Source: an uncultured Lachnospiraceae bacterium
Lineage (GTDB): Bacteria > Bacillota > Clostridia > Lachnospirales > Lachnospiraceae
Assembly (NCBI GenBank): GCA_910584325.1
Contig: CAJTZH010000029.1
Location: 1-30,350 of the forward strand
Direction of reading: 5' to 3'
Length of the DNA stretch: 30,350 nt
The position numbers and the translations under genes are program-made. Positions 15,104 to 24,416 of this stretch are shown here, piece by piece; positions within the stretch are counted from its first letter, which is position 1; every line of letters starts with the position of its first letter. Under the pieces are notes generated by a model that saw only the letters and a program-made list of their open reading frames with translations, did not search any database and was not told the DNA's origin.

Positions 15104-16735
15104 TCATATCTGTATGACCCTGTCAAAGTCGTCTGTTCCTGTTTCCCGATGGCTGACCATGATAACCGCCCTGTCTGTCATTAATTTTCTGACGGCTTCG
15201 TTTATCTTCTGTTCACTCACAATATCCAGTGCGGAAAAAGGTTCATCCATCAAAAGAATTGGCGCGTCTTTTAAAAATGCCCTTGCAATCGCAATCCTCT
15301 GCTTCTGTCCCCCCGACAGATTTTCTCCGCCCGCGCTGATAACTGTATCATAGCCGTTTGGCAGTTTTCGGATAAATTCATCCGCATATGCGGACTTTGC
15401 CGCGCGCACTATCTCTTCCCGCGTTTTGGGGACGCTGCCATTACTTCCATACGCGATATTTTCCGCAACGGTCCCCTCAAACAAATAACTGTTCTGGGAA
15501 ATATATGTCATCATGCCCCGCAGCTGCCATAAATCGTATGCATTGATATCTTTTCCGTAGATTCGTATCTGCCCGGGTTCAACCGGATAAAACCCCATCA
15601 GTAGTTTTAACAGCGTACTTTTTCCGCGTCCGGAACGTCCCCTTACGATGATTTTCTCGTTGCGCCGTACTTTCATGCTCATATTGTCAAAAATACGCTC
15701 CGTGCCATAAGAAAACATCAGTCCGTTAATATCAACCGGCTCCGCCGTATAATCCACAGACACTGCTTCTTTTCTTTTCGCTTCCTCATTTGTAAGCTCC
15801 AGAAAATCAAACACTCTTCCTGCTTTCACCAGCGATGTTTGAAACACCGCCATGGAGCCCCCCAGCTTCTGCATTGCGCCGCTGATATTCATCTGCAGCG
15901 TAACGACCGCCATGACGGTTCCATAATCCAGTTTTCCTCTCTGACACAGCAGGACGCCCGCGGCAATTGTTCCGAAGCTTCCGAGGATTCCCAGCAAAAA
16001 ATTCATCATCTCAAGCCCCGCCGCTTTGTTGGTTCTTTGTTTTTCCTGCGCGCACACTGTTTCATTCTCGTCATGAAAATGGGAAAGCACTATCGACGAA
16101 CCCGCATATAGTTTTAACACGGAAAATCCCCGCAGAATATCGCTAAAGTAATTCGCCAGTGCCGTTGTGCTCCTTTGAACTTCTTTTGCGCTTTTCTTGA
16201 TTTTGCTGTTTAATTTTACGGACATCAATACCGTTATGCCGCAGAATATAACCGATATCACAGTCAGTATCGGACTGTACAGATACATTGCCAAAAGCGA
16301 CGCGGCTCCCACCGCAATATTTCCTAAAACCCAGTATACATGCGAGAACCAAGAATCTTTTAGAGAGTTGGCATCCCAATTTAATGTTTTTAGTGCTTCG
16401 CCGCTTTGACTATTTACATAATAATTCATATCGAGTTTCATTAGTTTCTGAAACAAACGCAGTTTGATTTCAAATACCATCGTTCGCACAAGTTTAATCT
16501 GAAAATAGCGCAGATACGGAAAAACGCATTTTAACAGAACGACTGCCATACACAGAATCAATGCCACGCGAAACTGCTTCATATTTCCAAACTCAACTGC
16601 ATTTAACGTCTGCTTATTGATGTAAGAATATGAAACATGCAGAACCGCTTCCATGATTAACGTAACGGTTAAAATGGTCCAGTACAAATAACAATGTTTT
16701 CCCATATACGCGAAATATCTTTTTAAGTCTCTCAT
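15104..16735 (-). CDS. ABC exporter half-transporter, second of a pair
   Basis: 543 residues: a six-helix exporter domain (about 15-290) and an ATPase domain (about 325-543). Walker A is GRSGRGKST, the Q-loop YISQNSYLFEGT, the signature LSGGQKQR, Walker B ILLMDEPFSALD with catalytic Glu, and the H-loop VSHRE. It starts with an ATGA overlap on the upstream half-transporter, so the two are probably made together as a heterodimer. It is short at the C-terminus (ends just after TDDFDRVIQI), lacking the usual ~30-residue tail; whether this is natural or a loss is unclear. The substrate is unknown. Confidence 0.92.
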   Translation of the reverse strand: MRDLKRYFAYMGKHCYLYWTILTVTLIMEAVLHVSYSYINKQTLNAVEFGNMKQFRVALILCMAVVLLKCVFPYLRYFQIKLVRTMVFEIKLRLFQKLMKLDMNYYVNSQSGEALKTLNWDANSLKDSWFSHVYWVLGNIAVGAASLLAMYLYSPILTVISVIFCGITVLMSVKLNSKIKKSAKEVQRSTTALANYFSDILRGFSVLKLYAGSSIVLSHFHDENETVCAQEKQRTNKAAGLEMMNFLLGILGSFGTIAAGVLLCQRGKLDYGTVMAVVTLQMNISGAMQKLGGSMAVFQTSLVKAGRVFDFLELTNEEAKRKEAVSVDYTAEPVDINGLMFSYGTERIFDNMSMKVRRNEKIIVRGRSGRGKSTLLKLLMGFYPVEPGQIRIYGKDINAYDLWQLRGMMTYISQNSYLFEGTVAENIAYGSNGSVPKTREEIVRAAKSAYADEFIRKLPNGYDTVISAGGENLSGGQKQRIAIARAFLKDAPILLMDEPFSALDIVSEQKINEAVRKLMTDRAVIMVSHRETGTDDFDRVIQI

Positions 16736-18450
16736 TCCTGACCACCTCCCGCCTGTTCGTATTCGACAGCCATCCGGTAATAGATGCCTCTCTTTTCCAT
16801 GAGTTCCTCATGTGTTCCCCGTTCCGCAATCGTTCCCCCATCCACCACCAAAATCATGTCATACTCTTTTACCGTAGAAAGCCTGTGCGCAACCGTAACA
16901 ATCGTTTTGTCTTTGGCTGCCCCGTCAATTGTCCGGCAGATAAACGCTTCGTTTTCACTGTCTAACGCGGAAGTCGGCTCATCCAACAGCAAAACGGGAG
17001 CCTGCTTCACAAGAGCCCTTGCCAGTGCAAGCCGCTGTCGTTGTCCTCCCGACAGATTGTTTCCGTTTCGCGGCAGCACCGTATCCGCTCCCATCAAAAG
17101 TGCATCGATAAATTCGTCGCATTTTGCCAATTTTAACGCTTCCTTTACTTCTTTTTCCGAAGCGTCGGGATTGCCGATTCTTACATTTTCTTTTACCGAC
17201 ATCGGAAATAACGCCGGTTCCTGCGATATCAGCGCCATACGGTTTCTAATCTGCCCGGGTGCGCTGTCACAATAAGGCGTTCCTCCGTACAGAATCATTC
17301 CCTGCCTGCACTCAAGCTGTCTGCTAATCAGTTTTAAAATCGTACTTTTACCGCTTCCGCTTCGTCCAACCAGAGCTGTTTTCGTTCCTCTCTCCAGCAA
17401 AAAGCTGATATCGTGAAGCACTTGCTTATCGTCATACCCGAACGAAACATTCCGAAATTCTACCACCGGTTCCACGTCTTTGATATCAGCCGTTGTATTG
17501 GTTTCCTCCGGCGGCATTTCTATCATATAAAATACTCTGCTGATTGTTACCATTGCCGTCTGCGAACGGACGACAAGCTGATATGAGCGTCCTAACGGAG
17601 CAATTAATTTTTGAACCGCGCTGATAAACGTAATTAAAATTCCGATTGATATGCTTCCCCGAAATACCAGCCAGCCTCCCAGACACAGCGCCAAAGCAGG
17701 CGGTATTTCCTGAATCGCCCTTGAAACCGGCTCGATATGATACTGGCGAAGGTCCGTGTCATTCGATATATCAAACGTCTTTTTAAGTGCCTGATAATAT
17801 CTGTTTTCCATCAGACTTTGCAGATTGTAGGATTTGATAATTTCCACACCCTCAAACGCTTCCTGAATATGGTTATTGGTATAGCCAAGCTCTTTGACAT
17901 ACCGAAACTGGCGCAGTTTTACCGGTTTCATTCTGTGAATATTAAACGGCACCAGAATCAAAAGCGGAAACAGACAGACAAGCGCAAGCACAGGATGGAT
18001 TGAAAGCAGATATACGGAATATACGATGACCAGAATCGGAACGGACAGACAGTCTTTAAAATAATCCTGCATAAATCCCGCCAGTTCCTCCATATCCGAC
18101 GACAGCCGCTCCATCAGGTCGCCAAAATTCTGTTTACTCATAAACTCCGGCGACGCATTCATCATGCCGTCCAGCGCGTCATTTCTCAAATCTTTTAACA
18201 ACCTCCTCCCCACAACGCCTGTCATGGCAGTCACCAGATAATGAGAGACCATTCCGAGGACGATAACGCCTGCCATTTTCAGAAAAATTGTCATTATCTG
18301 CAAATTGGTATCTTTCAAAATGGCAGTATCTATCATCTGCCTTAAAAAATCTATCACCATTACCGACGCGGCAGACGCGCCTATGCTTGATAATACGGCT
18401 GTTACCATAGGCACCCGGTATTTTTTTGTGTACGCAAACAGCTTTTTCAT
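16732..18450 (-). CDS. ABC exporter half-transporter, first of a pair
   Basis: 572 residues from ATG 18450 (MKKLFAYTKKYRVPMV), preceded by GGAGGA; an in-frame TTG at 18468 is less likely. Six membrane helices (about 15-300) precede the ATPase domain (about 330-572). Walker A is GRSGSGKST, the Q-loop LISQEPALFPMS, the signature LSGGQRQR, Walker B VLLLDEPTSALD, and the H-loop VAHRLS. All ATPase motifs are intact. It is transcribed away from an AraC regulator, which probably controls this pair. The family exports peptides, lipids or drugs. Confidence 0.94.
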   Translation of the reverse strand: MKKLFAYTKKYRVPMVTAVLSSIGASAASVMVIDFLRQMIDTAILKDTNLQIMTIFLKMAGVIVLGMVSHYLVTAMTGVVGRRLLKDLRNDALDGMMNASPEFMSKQNFGDLMERLSSDMEELAGFMQDYFKDCLSVPILVIVYSVYLLSIHPVLALVCLFPLLILVPFNIHRMKPVKLRQFRYVKELGYTNNHIQEAFEGVEIIKSYNLQSLMENRYYQALKKTFDISNDTDLRQYHIEPVSRAIQEIPPALALCLGGWLVFRGSISIGILITFISAVQKLIAPLGRSYQLVVRSQTAMVTISRVFYMIEMPPEETNTTADIKDVEPVVEFRNVSFGYDDKQVLHDISFLLERGTKTALVGRSGSGKSTILKLISRQLECRQGMILYGGTPYCDSAPGQIRNRMALISQEPALFPMSVKENVRIGNPDASEKEVKEALKLAKCDEFIDALLMGADTVLPRNGNNLSGGQRQRLALARALVKQAPVLLLDEPTSALDSENEAFICRTIDGAAKDKTIVTVAHRLSTVKEYDMILVVDGGTIAERGTHEELMEKRGIYYRMAVEYEQAGGGQE

Positions 18451-18545
18451 ATAGACATCTTCCTCCAAATCCGTTATACTTTTTACATAATATCAAAGAG
18501 AATTTCATGAAACAACACTGTTTTCACAGTTATTTTATATACTTT

Positions 18546-18574
18546 TTGCAGCCCAGTTTTGCCAAAAGTATAAT
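18546..18574 (+). promoter_or_regulatory. Promoter of the AraC gene
   Basis: TTGCAG (18546-18551) and TATAAT (18569-18574) with a 17-bp spacer, 30 bp before the start codon. On the other strand TTGTTT and TATTAT, 17 bp apart in the same intergenic region, could serve the ABC pair. Confidence 0.8.
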
Positions 18575-18604
18575 TTCTATAGTATTTTAGGGAGGAATTA
18601 CAAG

Positions 18605-19528
18605 ATGCCCCAGCAGGACCGATATAAGGATAGAATGATTCCCATTGAATTTGAATTCTATGACAGATTAGAACGTCTTCCTGTACCAGACCGATGCTCT
18701 ATCGTGCTGATTACATGCGGTACTGCCACGGTAAATATAAACGGTTTCTTTCAAAGTCTGGTTTCCCCGAGCGTATTGTGCCTTTCCCAATACGATACCG
18801 TCACTTTGATTCACTCTCAAAATTTAAGCGCCAAAACGTTTCATTTTGACCCGTGGTATATTAAGGCATGTCTGAAATTTGATAATCTTGAAGATGATAT
18901 TGAAATTGACGAAAGATATGTGTATAACCGCCAGATGATTTATATGTTTACAAAACATCACGGTATGTTTCAGGGCATTTTCCGCCTGACGCCCCAGCAG
19001 TATCTTCACATCAATGAACTGATGCTGATGATTGGCGCCGAAACATTTTCACAAAGCGACGGATTCTGGACCTGCCGTATCCGAAGGATGCTGCTGCAGA
19101 CGATAAACTGCATTTATGATATTTTTGTTGACCAGAGAAAGCTTCATTTTTTTGAACTTTTTGAACATCAAAATCCCTGTACAATCTGCGCGGATTACAT
19201 TCAGGCAAATTACAGTAAAGACATTTCTCTTGACGAACTGTGCCGTCTTGTCAATATTAACCGTACCACGCTGAATCAGAAATTCAAAAACCAGTACCAC
19301 TGTACCTGTATGGAATATCTGCTGCGCTGCCGCCTGAAAATGGCGCAGGAGCTTTTATCCAACACCAATATGAAAATTAGTGAAATCGCCGAAAGCTGCG
19401 GGTTCAAATATGACTCCTACTTTGCCCGGCAATTTACAAAAAAACTGGGAATCACCCCCGCCGCATACCGCAAAAACGCTCTTGGGTATACGGCGTTTGA
19501 AGGTGATGCCGTGAAGGAACTGCATTAA
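18605..19528 (+). CDS. AraC-family transcriptional regulator
   Basis: 307 residues. The N-terminal ~180 residues look like a cupin-type sensing domain (IVLITCGTATVNINGFFQSL). Two helix-turn-helix motifs lie in the C-terminal 100: DISLDELCRLVNINRTTLNQ and MKISEIAESCGFKYDSYFAR, followed by FTKKLGITPAAYRK. GGGAGG lies before the ATG. It is divergent from the two half-transporters and most likely regulates them. Its 3' end overlaps the convergent hydrolase gene by 4 bp or less. Confidence 0.92.
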   Translation: MPQQDRYKDRMIPIEFEFYDRLERLPVPDRCSIVLITCGTATVNINGFFQSLVSPSVLCLSQYDTVTLIHSQNLSAKTFHFDPWYIKACLKFDNLEDDIEIDERYVYNRQMIYMFTKHHGMFQGIFRLTPQQYLHINELMLMIGAETFSQSDGFWTCRIRRMLLQTINCIYDIFVDQRKLHFFELFEHQNPCTICADYIQANYSKDISLDELCRLVNINRTTLNQKFKNQYHCTCMEYLLRCRLKMAQELLSNTNMKISEIAESCGFKYDSYFARQFTKKLGITPAAYRKNALGYTAFEGDAVKELH

Positions 19529-20493
19529 TCATTCTTCTCGATATCCTGCCAGTTGACATTGCTTAGGATTTCGGCGTTCTCACCGATAAATGCTTTCCCT
19601 GCTTCCTCGTCTTTCTGTAAATGATATAACATCCATGCCGTCATGTATCCGTCTGTCCTCATCTGCATTTCGCCGTGTTCCGCTCCGGAAACTCTTGCCC
19701 GGAGTTTGAAAACACTGCCGCCGATTTCGTTATAGTTATCTATCAGTGAAAACAGCGGCGCGACACCGGCAAAATCATTCTCCGAATATTTGCCCGTATC
19801 ATCCGAACTTGCCGTTCCGGCTGTCATAAAATAAGGAATTGTTATTTTGGAAACATCATATTCCCACCCCATATTTTTTGCAAGCAACGGATACGCGGCG
19901 CTTCCCGTAAAAATTGTTTTAAACTGACTGCTGTTTTCATATTCCGTAACTGCCCTGACTGCTCCCGCGCCGCCTTGAGAATAACCGACAATACCGATAT
20001 CCTCCTGACTGATTTTTTCATAAAAAATACTGCTTTTGTCATTGCCGAGAGACAACATATACTCCAGTGTTGCGGAAGCCGACAAGCCTGTTCCGGTCTG
20101 TCTGTCATCATTTCCAACTACTATAAATCCCCATGAAGCAAGTCTTTTAAAAAACGCTTCATAATTTAAAGCCGCCGTATTACTGCCATTTACCACAATA
20201 ATCATCGGATACTGCCCCGTTTTATTTTCAAGTTCGGCAGGATACCAGATACGAATATTTTTAATCATGTTATCACCGGATTTTATCACCGTATTGGATA
20301 CGTCATACGTTCCAATTCCCGCATATTTTTTCTCTAATGCCGAATCAGATTGAAACGCCATATAATAATCATCCGCAAGCCACGCCTTACCCGAATCTAT
20401 TTTATTTTTTACAAGCAGAAATACAACTGCCGCAGCTATCAAAACAACAATACTGACCAGCACGACACCTATTATTTTTAACATTTTTTTCAT
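19525..20493 (-). CDS. Membrane-anchored alpha/beta hydrolase
   Basis: 322 residues. An N-terminal membrane helix (about 7-29) is followed by an alpha/beta-hydrolase domain. YPMIIVVNGSNTAALNYEAF is the oxyanion strand, GFIVVGNDDRQTG follows, and the nucleophile elbow GYSQGGAGA holds the catalytic Ser. The likely His is in GAEHGEMQ, near the end of the fold. It resembles the chlorophyllase/platelet-activating-factor-hydrolase group. It is probably anchored with the catalytic part outside the cell. The substrate is unknown. It is divergent from a TetR gene across a 195-bp gap with a palindrome. Confidence 0.85.
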   Translation of the reverse strand: MKKMLKIIGVVLVSIVVLIAAAVVFLLVKNKIDSGKAWLADDYYMAFQSDSALEKKYAGIGTYDVSNTVIKSGDNMIKNIRIWYPAELENKTGQYPMIIVVNGSNTAALNYEAFFKRLASWGFIVVGNDDRQTGTGLSASATLEYMLSLGNDKSSIFYEKISQEDIGIVGYSQGGAGAVRAVTEYENSSQFKTIFTGSAAYPLLAKNMGWEYDVSKITIPYFMTAGTASSDDTGKYSENDFAGVAPLFSLIDNYNEIGGSVFKLRARVSGAEHGEMQMRTDGYMTAWMLYHLQKDEEAGKAFIGENAEILSNVNWQDIEKND

Positions 20494-20548
20494 TCCTTCT
20501 CCTTCTGCTTGACAAGGCAGCTTCGTTTTAATAAACTATAGTCATATA

Positions 20549-20581
20549 GAAACAAATGTATTATTTTGATACATATGTTCC
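20549..20581. promoter_or_regulatory. Candidate TetR operator between hydrolase and tetR
   Basis: GAAACAAATGTAT (20549-20561) and ATACATATGTTCC (20569-20581) are inverted with 2 mismatches in 13 and a 7-bp centre. The place and size fit a TetR dimer site controlling both divergent genes. Confidence 0.5.
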
Positions 20582-20688
20582 AATTACATTTTTATTATAT
20601 TGACAGGAAATCGGAGTGTCAACGGAAATTGCACACTCAAAGGCTGTAAACACGCTATGCGGAACAAAAAGGAGGATTTTGTACCCTT

Positions 20689-21210
20689 ATGAAAAAGAAT
20701 CAAACGGCATTCTTAAAATTATGCCTTGCCGACGCCCTGATACAGCTTATGAATACGCAGAAGTTTGATACAATCAATGTAAACGCGATTTGTAAACAGG
20801 CGGGTATCGGAAGAACTACATTTTACAGATATTTTGATAATAAAAACAGCAAAGAGGATTTACTGGTTTTCAAAATCAATTACGAATGGGAATGTTACGC
20901 GCAAAAGCACGAGGAGGATGTGCAGACGGATAAAGGCTTCGCGCTGACCAACTTCATTTACGAGAACAGACAGTTTTTTTCCCTGCTTTACAGAAACGGT
21001 CTGATTATGGCAATTATGCGCGCGTTTGAAGCTTTGATACCGGCGGGCGAACCATATGATAAATCCTCTTCTTATTTAGTATCGTTTTTTGTTTACGGAT
21101 ATTTCGGAATCATTTATCAATGGATAAAATATGGTTTTGACGAAACGCCAAAGCAGATTCAGCAGCATATCACCGATACCTTTTCGGCAGGTCTAAAGAA
21201 AAATTCATAA
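20689..21210 (+). CDS. TetR/AcrR-family regulator
   Basis: 173 residues. The N-terminal helix-turn-helix is clear: KFDTINVNAICKQAGIGRTT then FYRYFDNKNSKEDLL. The C-terminal part (VSFFVYGYFGIIYQWIKYG) matches a TetR C-terminal domain found in Firmicutes. AAAGGAGG lies 13 nt before ATG, longer than usual. It is divergent from the hydrolase gene, its likely target, and is followed by a GNAT gene on the same strand after 34 bp. Confidence 0.9.
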   Translation: MKKNQTAFLKLCLADALIQLMNTQKFDTINVNAICKQAGIGRTTFYRYFDNKNSKEDLLVFKINYEWECYAQKHEEDVQTDKGFALTNFIYENRQFFSLLYRNGLIMAIMRAFEALIPAGEPYDKSSSYLVSFFVYGYFGIIYQWIKYGFDETPKQIQQHITDTFSAGLKKNS

Positions 21211-21244
21211 AACAACTGATTAAAATAGAAAAGGAGAACCGTCC

Positions 21245-21829
21245 ATGAATCTTCGTACCGCATCAACCGCCGACGCGAAAGCGTTACTGGAACTCTACGC
21301 CCCATATGTAGAGAAAACCGCAATTACATTTGAATATGTCGTTCCGACGCCGGAAGAATTTGAAAACCGAATAACACGTACCCTCAAAAATTACCCGTAT
21401 CTCGTGGCAGAACAAAACGGCGAACTGCTTGGCTACGCCTATACCGGTCCGTTTGTCGGACGCGCCGCCTACAAATGGTCTGCGGAAGTTTCTATTTATA
21501 TTAAAGAAAATAAGCGGAAAATGGGGATTGGAAAGAAATTGTATGCGGCTCTGGAAGAAATTTCCAAAGCCCAGAATATTCTCAATCTGAACGCCTGTAT
21601 CGGTTACACAGAAACCGAGGACGAACATCTGACCAACAACAGCATGGAATTTCACACGCACATGGGATACACTCTCGTTGGAAGATTTCACAACAGCGGT
21701 TATAAATTCGGACGCTGGTATGACATGATTTGGATGGAGAAGCTTATCGGGGAGCATCCTGACAAACCTTTACCGGTTGTACCTTTTTCTGAGTTAAATG
21801 ATATCGATTATAGCAGACATTCCAGTTGA
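21245..21829 (+). CDS. GNAT N-acetyltransferase, phosphinothricin-acetyltransferase type
   Basis: 194 residues, one GNAT domain. The N-terminus (MNLRTASTADAKALLELYAP and YVEKTAITFEY) and GYAYTGPFVGRAAYKWSAEVSIYI are typical of the Pat branch. The acetyl-CoA loop is KENKRKMGIGKKLYAAL, and FHTHMGYTLVGRFHNSGYKFGRWYDM is the C-terminal family signature. The branch acetylates small amino compounds such as methionine sulfone; the native substrate here is unknown. GGAG precedes ATG. Its 3' end overlaps the convergent second GNAT gene by 22 bp. Confidence 0.93.
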   Translation: MNLRTASTADAKALLELYAPYVEKTAITFEYVVPTPEEFENRITRTLKNYPYLVAEQNGELLGYAYTGPFVGRAAYKWSAEVSIYIKENKRKMGIGKKLYAALEEISKAQNILNLNACIGYTETEDEHLTNNSMEFHTHMGYTLVGRFHNSGYKFGRWYDMIWMEKLIGEHPDKPLPVVPFSELNDIDYSRHSS

Positions 21830-22341
21830 CAGTCGTACGGTTCTGCCTCCACATGCTTTTGATGATATACCTCAGCCTCAACACACCCCATTGCCCGATA
21901 GAACGCCTGACTTTCCACTGCGGAATGCGCGGATATATACAGCTTTTTCGCTCCGTTTTCCTTTGCCCATTCTTTCGCCGCCGCAAAAAGACATTTACCG
22001 ATTCCCTGCCCTCTCATGTCTTCCGATACATGAATGCTTGTCAGGTCGAGATATCGTTGTTCACCGCCAAACAGTCCTGATTCTACGGAAACAAACCCTT
22101 TTAAAACACCGCCGCGAAACGCCGCGTATACAAAACCGCCCGTATCGGCTGTGTTTTTCAGACAACCGACAAGAAACTGATACTCTTCTTCGGACCAGTC
22201 ATCAATAAACGGCGCATCTTCAATCACCCATTCCTCATTCCGTCTTCTCCGGCATTTTGTAACAACCTGATGACGAATAAAACTGCCGAATAATTCCCGG
22301 GTGATTTCATCTGAAGTTAATTTCCTATATGTATTCATCAT
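21808..22341 (-). CDS. GNAT family N-acetyltransferase
   Basis: 177 residues from ATG 22341 (MMNTYRKLTSDEITRELFG), chosen because GAGAGG lies 8 nt upstream; 22 further in-frame residues upstream have no ribosome site. The GNAT core is in the second half: GGVLKGFVSVESGLFG, LDLTSIHVSEDMRGQGIGKCL (acetyl-CoA loop RGQGIG) and KKLYISAHSAVESQAFYRAM. The substrate is unknown. It follows the MFS gene on the same strand by 69 bp. Confidence 0.88.
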   Translation of the reverse strand: MMNTYRKLTSDEITRELFGSFIRHQVVTKCRRRRNEEWVIEDAPFIDDWSEEEYQFLVGCLKNTADTGGFVYAAFRGGVLKGFVSVESGLFGGEQRYLDLTSIHVSEDMRGQGIGKCLFAAAKEWAKENGAKKLYISAHSAVESQAFYRAMGCVEAEVYHQKHVEAEPYDCQLECLL

Positions 22342-22410
22342 TGAAAATTCCTCTCCGCCTGTCAATATTCTATGCTTCATTATATGAAGTTTCACCATAA
22401 ATTTCAACGC

Positions 22411-23652
22411 TTATTTTAACCCTTTAAAAATACCCCTCGCACCAACAGCAATCAGAAGAGACACCACGCCCGAAAATAAAACAACGCCAAATTCATAACC
22501 CCTACAAACCTCAAACAGAACGCCATATAATGCATTTCCCAATGGCTGCGCGCACATAGAAACGGTTAAAATGACAGACATAACCTTGCCGATGAAATGC
22601 TGCGGCGTTTCTGTCTGGATAAAAGAAATCATCAGTACCGTTAAAATTGTTGAGAAAAACATAATCATAAAACAACATACCGTTAGAACGATATAATTTA
22701 TCATTCCCGATGAACATACTGCCAGAAAACCGCTCACCGGAAACACACACGCTACGCAGCACATCACAAGATTACCTGATTTATGGATTGTCAGTTTTTC
22801 CGCGAAAATACCGGAACTAATACCGCCTGCTAAACCTCCCGCCGCCAATGCTCCCTGCGCAAACCCATAGAGTCTGTTTGCCAGCGGCGCTTCTAAATCG
22901 AATACCTCCGTTATCAGATAAGGCAGCGCTACAATCACCATTGCTCCCAGAAACAAATTAATCCCACAGACTACAAGAAGCGCTTTTTGAATAGCCGGTT
23001 TCTCTTTTCGGATAAACCAGACGCTCTGTATAAAATCAGCTTTTGCTATTTTTAATATACTGCCGCCTGATGCCTGCTTCTGAAACGGTATCTGAATGAA
23101 CAGTTCCAAAACCGCCGACAACGTAAAACATATGATACACACCCACAATATTGGTTTTAACCCGTACGCGCTATACAAAATGCCTCCCAGCACAGGACCT
23201 GCTAAGGACGCAAAAGAGCCGATGGTATTGATTATAGAATTTGCCGCCATAAATTTATCCTGACTGGTAAGCGCAGGCACGCTTGCCTGAACGGACGGCT
23301 GATACGCGCCTGCAATACCGTAAAGAAGCATCAGCGTAACCGTCAGGAGAAAAACAAGGTTCCCTACGTTCATGAGTAAGTAAAACGATAAAATAACCGC
23401 CGCCGTAAAAAAATCCAATATCACCATAACATTTCTTTTATTGACTCTGTCCGCGGCAATCCCGCCAACAGGCGACAACATGACTGCCGGAACAAAGGCG
23501 CATGCCATAACCGTTCCGTAAAGCGCCGATGAACCCGTCAAATTTAACAGATACAGCGGTAACACAAATCGAATTATCGCGTTGCCAAACAGTGAAATAA
23601 TCTGACCGATGACAACCATCGTAAAATCCTTTGTAAATAGTTTTTGTTTCAT
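22411..23652 (-). CDS. MFS efflux transporter (12 membrane segments)
   Basis: 413 residues from ATG 23652 (MKQKLFTKDFTMVVIGQIIS), which has GGAGG 8 nt upstream; an ATG 15 bp earlier has none. Twelve hydrophobic segments and the loop motif GGIAADRVNKRNVMV place it in the major facilitator superfamily, near the MefA-like/MFS_3 exporters. The probable role is drug efflux. It is controlled by the TetR gene just upstream; a half-operator matching the tetR sites lies at 23685-23702. Confidence 0.9.
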   Translation of the reverse strand: MKQKLFTKDFTMVVIGQIISLFGNAIIRFVLPLYLLNLTGSSALYGTVMACAFVPAVMLSPVGGIAADRVNKRNVMVILDFFTAAVILSFYLLMNVGNLVFLLTVTLMLLYGIAGAYQPSVQASVPALTSQDKFMAANSIINTIGSFASLAGPVLGGILYSAYGLKPILWVCIICFTLSAVLELFIQIPFQKQASGGSILKIAKADFIQSVWFIRKEKPAIQKALLVVCGINLFLGAMVIVALPYLITEVFDLEAPLANRLYGFAQGALAAGGLAGGISSGIFAEKLTIHKSGNLVMCCVACVFPVSGFLAVCSSGMINYIVLTVCCFMIMFFSTILTVLMISFIQTETPQHFIGKVMSVILTVSMCAQPLGNALYGVLFEVCRGYEFGVVLFSGVVSLLIAVGARGIFKGLK

Positions 23653-23684
23653 TCTCCAGACCTCCATAATTGTTGTTTAATTTA

Positions 23685-23702
23685 ATACCAAACGTCGGTA
23701 TG
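23685..23702. promoter_or_regulatory. Candidate TetR operator before the MFS gene
   Basis: ATACC (23685-23689) and GGTAT (23697-23701) are inverted, and the right half CGGTATG equals the half-site found twice in the tetR promoter. It lies 33 bp before the MFS start. Confidence 0.45.
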
Positions 23703-23710
23703 TATATTAT

Positions 23711-23740
23711 TCAAATAAAACTGCCCTGTTCAGAGGGCAG
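23711..23740 (-). terminator. Terminator after tetR, minus strand
   Basis: On the minus strand CTGCCCT (from 23740) pairs with AGGGCAG (to 23721) with a 6-nt loop, followed by TTTTATTTGA. It separates tetR from the MFS gene, so the MFS gene needs its own promoter. Confidence 0.8.
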
Positions 23741-23744
23741 ATAT

Positions 23745-24398
23745 TTATTTGCTTTTTTGATAAATAGACGTCAATTCCTGTAATCTTTCCAGCATTTCAT
23801 CGTCAATCATATCCAGTCCGAATCCCTGCATCATCTGTTTGAACACCATAAACTTACAGTAAGATTCTTCCTCGGAACTGTCAAATATCATCGGATTCAT
23901 CCAGACATTTGCCACAAGTAAAATCAATTCCGCGAGCTGCTTTGGATAATCCGTTTTGATAGAACCGTCCAGCCCCCCCAGTTCGATAATCGGCATAATG
24001 TAATTTGGCGCCGCGTTCTCTATGGTATCATGCAACAGACTGAAAAGCAGCTTAGGATTATTATGAAAATCCGGAGCTACCGTAAAAATGTCGTTCTGTA
24101 CCGGACGGTTAATGGATTCCTTAAAAATCGTCTTTAGCTTTTCCCTGCCGTTCAGGTCCGTGCGGTCACGAATTACCGCAAGCATCTGATTCGACTCGTC
24201 CGTCATTCTGTCCGTAACCGCAACCAAAATATCTTCCTTTGATTTAAAATGGTGATAGATAGCGCCTTTGCTAAGACCGCCTAAATTATCGATGATATCC
24301 TGAATGGAAGTATGCTCGTATCCCTTTTCCATAAACAAACGAAAAGCAACATCCAATATTAAATTCACCGTTTCTTCGGGATGCTTATTTCTTGCCAT
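23745..24398 (-). CDS. TetR/AcrR-family repressor
   Basis: 217 residues. The N-terminal HTH reads GYEHTSIQDIIDNLGGLSKG then AIYHHFKSKEDILVAV. The C-terminal ligand domain is of the general TetR type. It lies directly ahead of the MFS exporter on the same strand. Two palindromes in its own promoter (24417-24431 and 24444-24458), the second between -35 and -10, point to autorepression. The probable scheme is repression of itself and the MFS gene until a drug-like ligand binds. The RBS before ATG is weak. Confidence 0.92.
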   Translation of the reverse strand: MARNKHPEETVNLILDVAFRLFMEKGYEHTSIQDIIDNLGGLSKGAIYHHFKSKEDILVAVTDRMTDESNQMLAVIRDRTDLNGREKLKTIFKESINRPVQNDIFTVAPDFHNNPKLLFSLLHDTIENAAPNYIMPIIELGGLDGSIKTDYPKQLAELILLVANVWMNPMIFDSSEEESYCKFMVFKQMMQGFGLDMIDDEMLERLQELTSIYQKSK

Positions 24399-24416
24399 TG
24401 TCTTTCACCGCCTTAA

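Noticed and set aside
14976..15107. 44-residue N-terminal extension of the ABC ATPase
   Set aside because: The stretch contains a good promoter (15012-15040) and the ribosome site lies at about 14986; the ABC domain starts at MEEIIKV.
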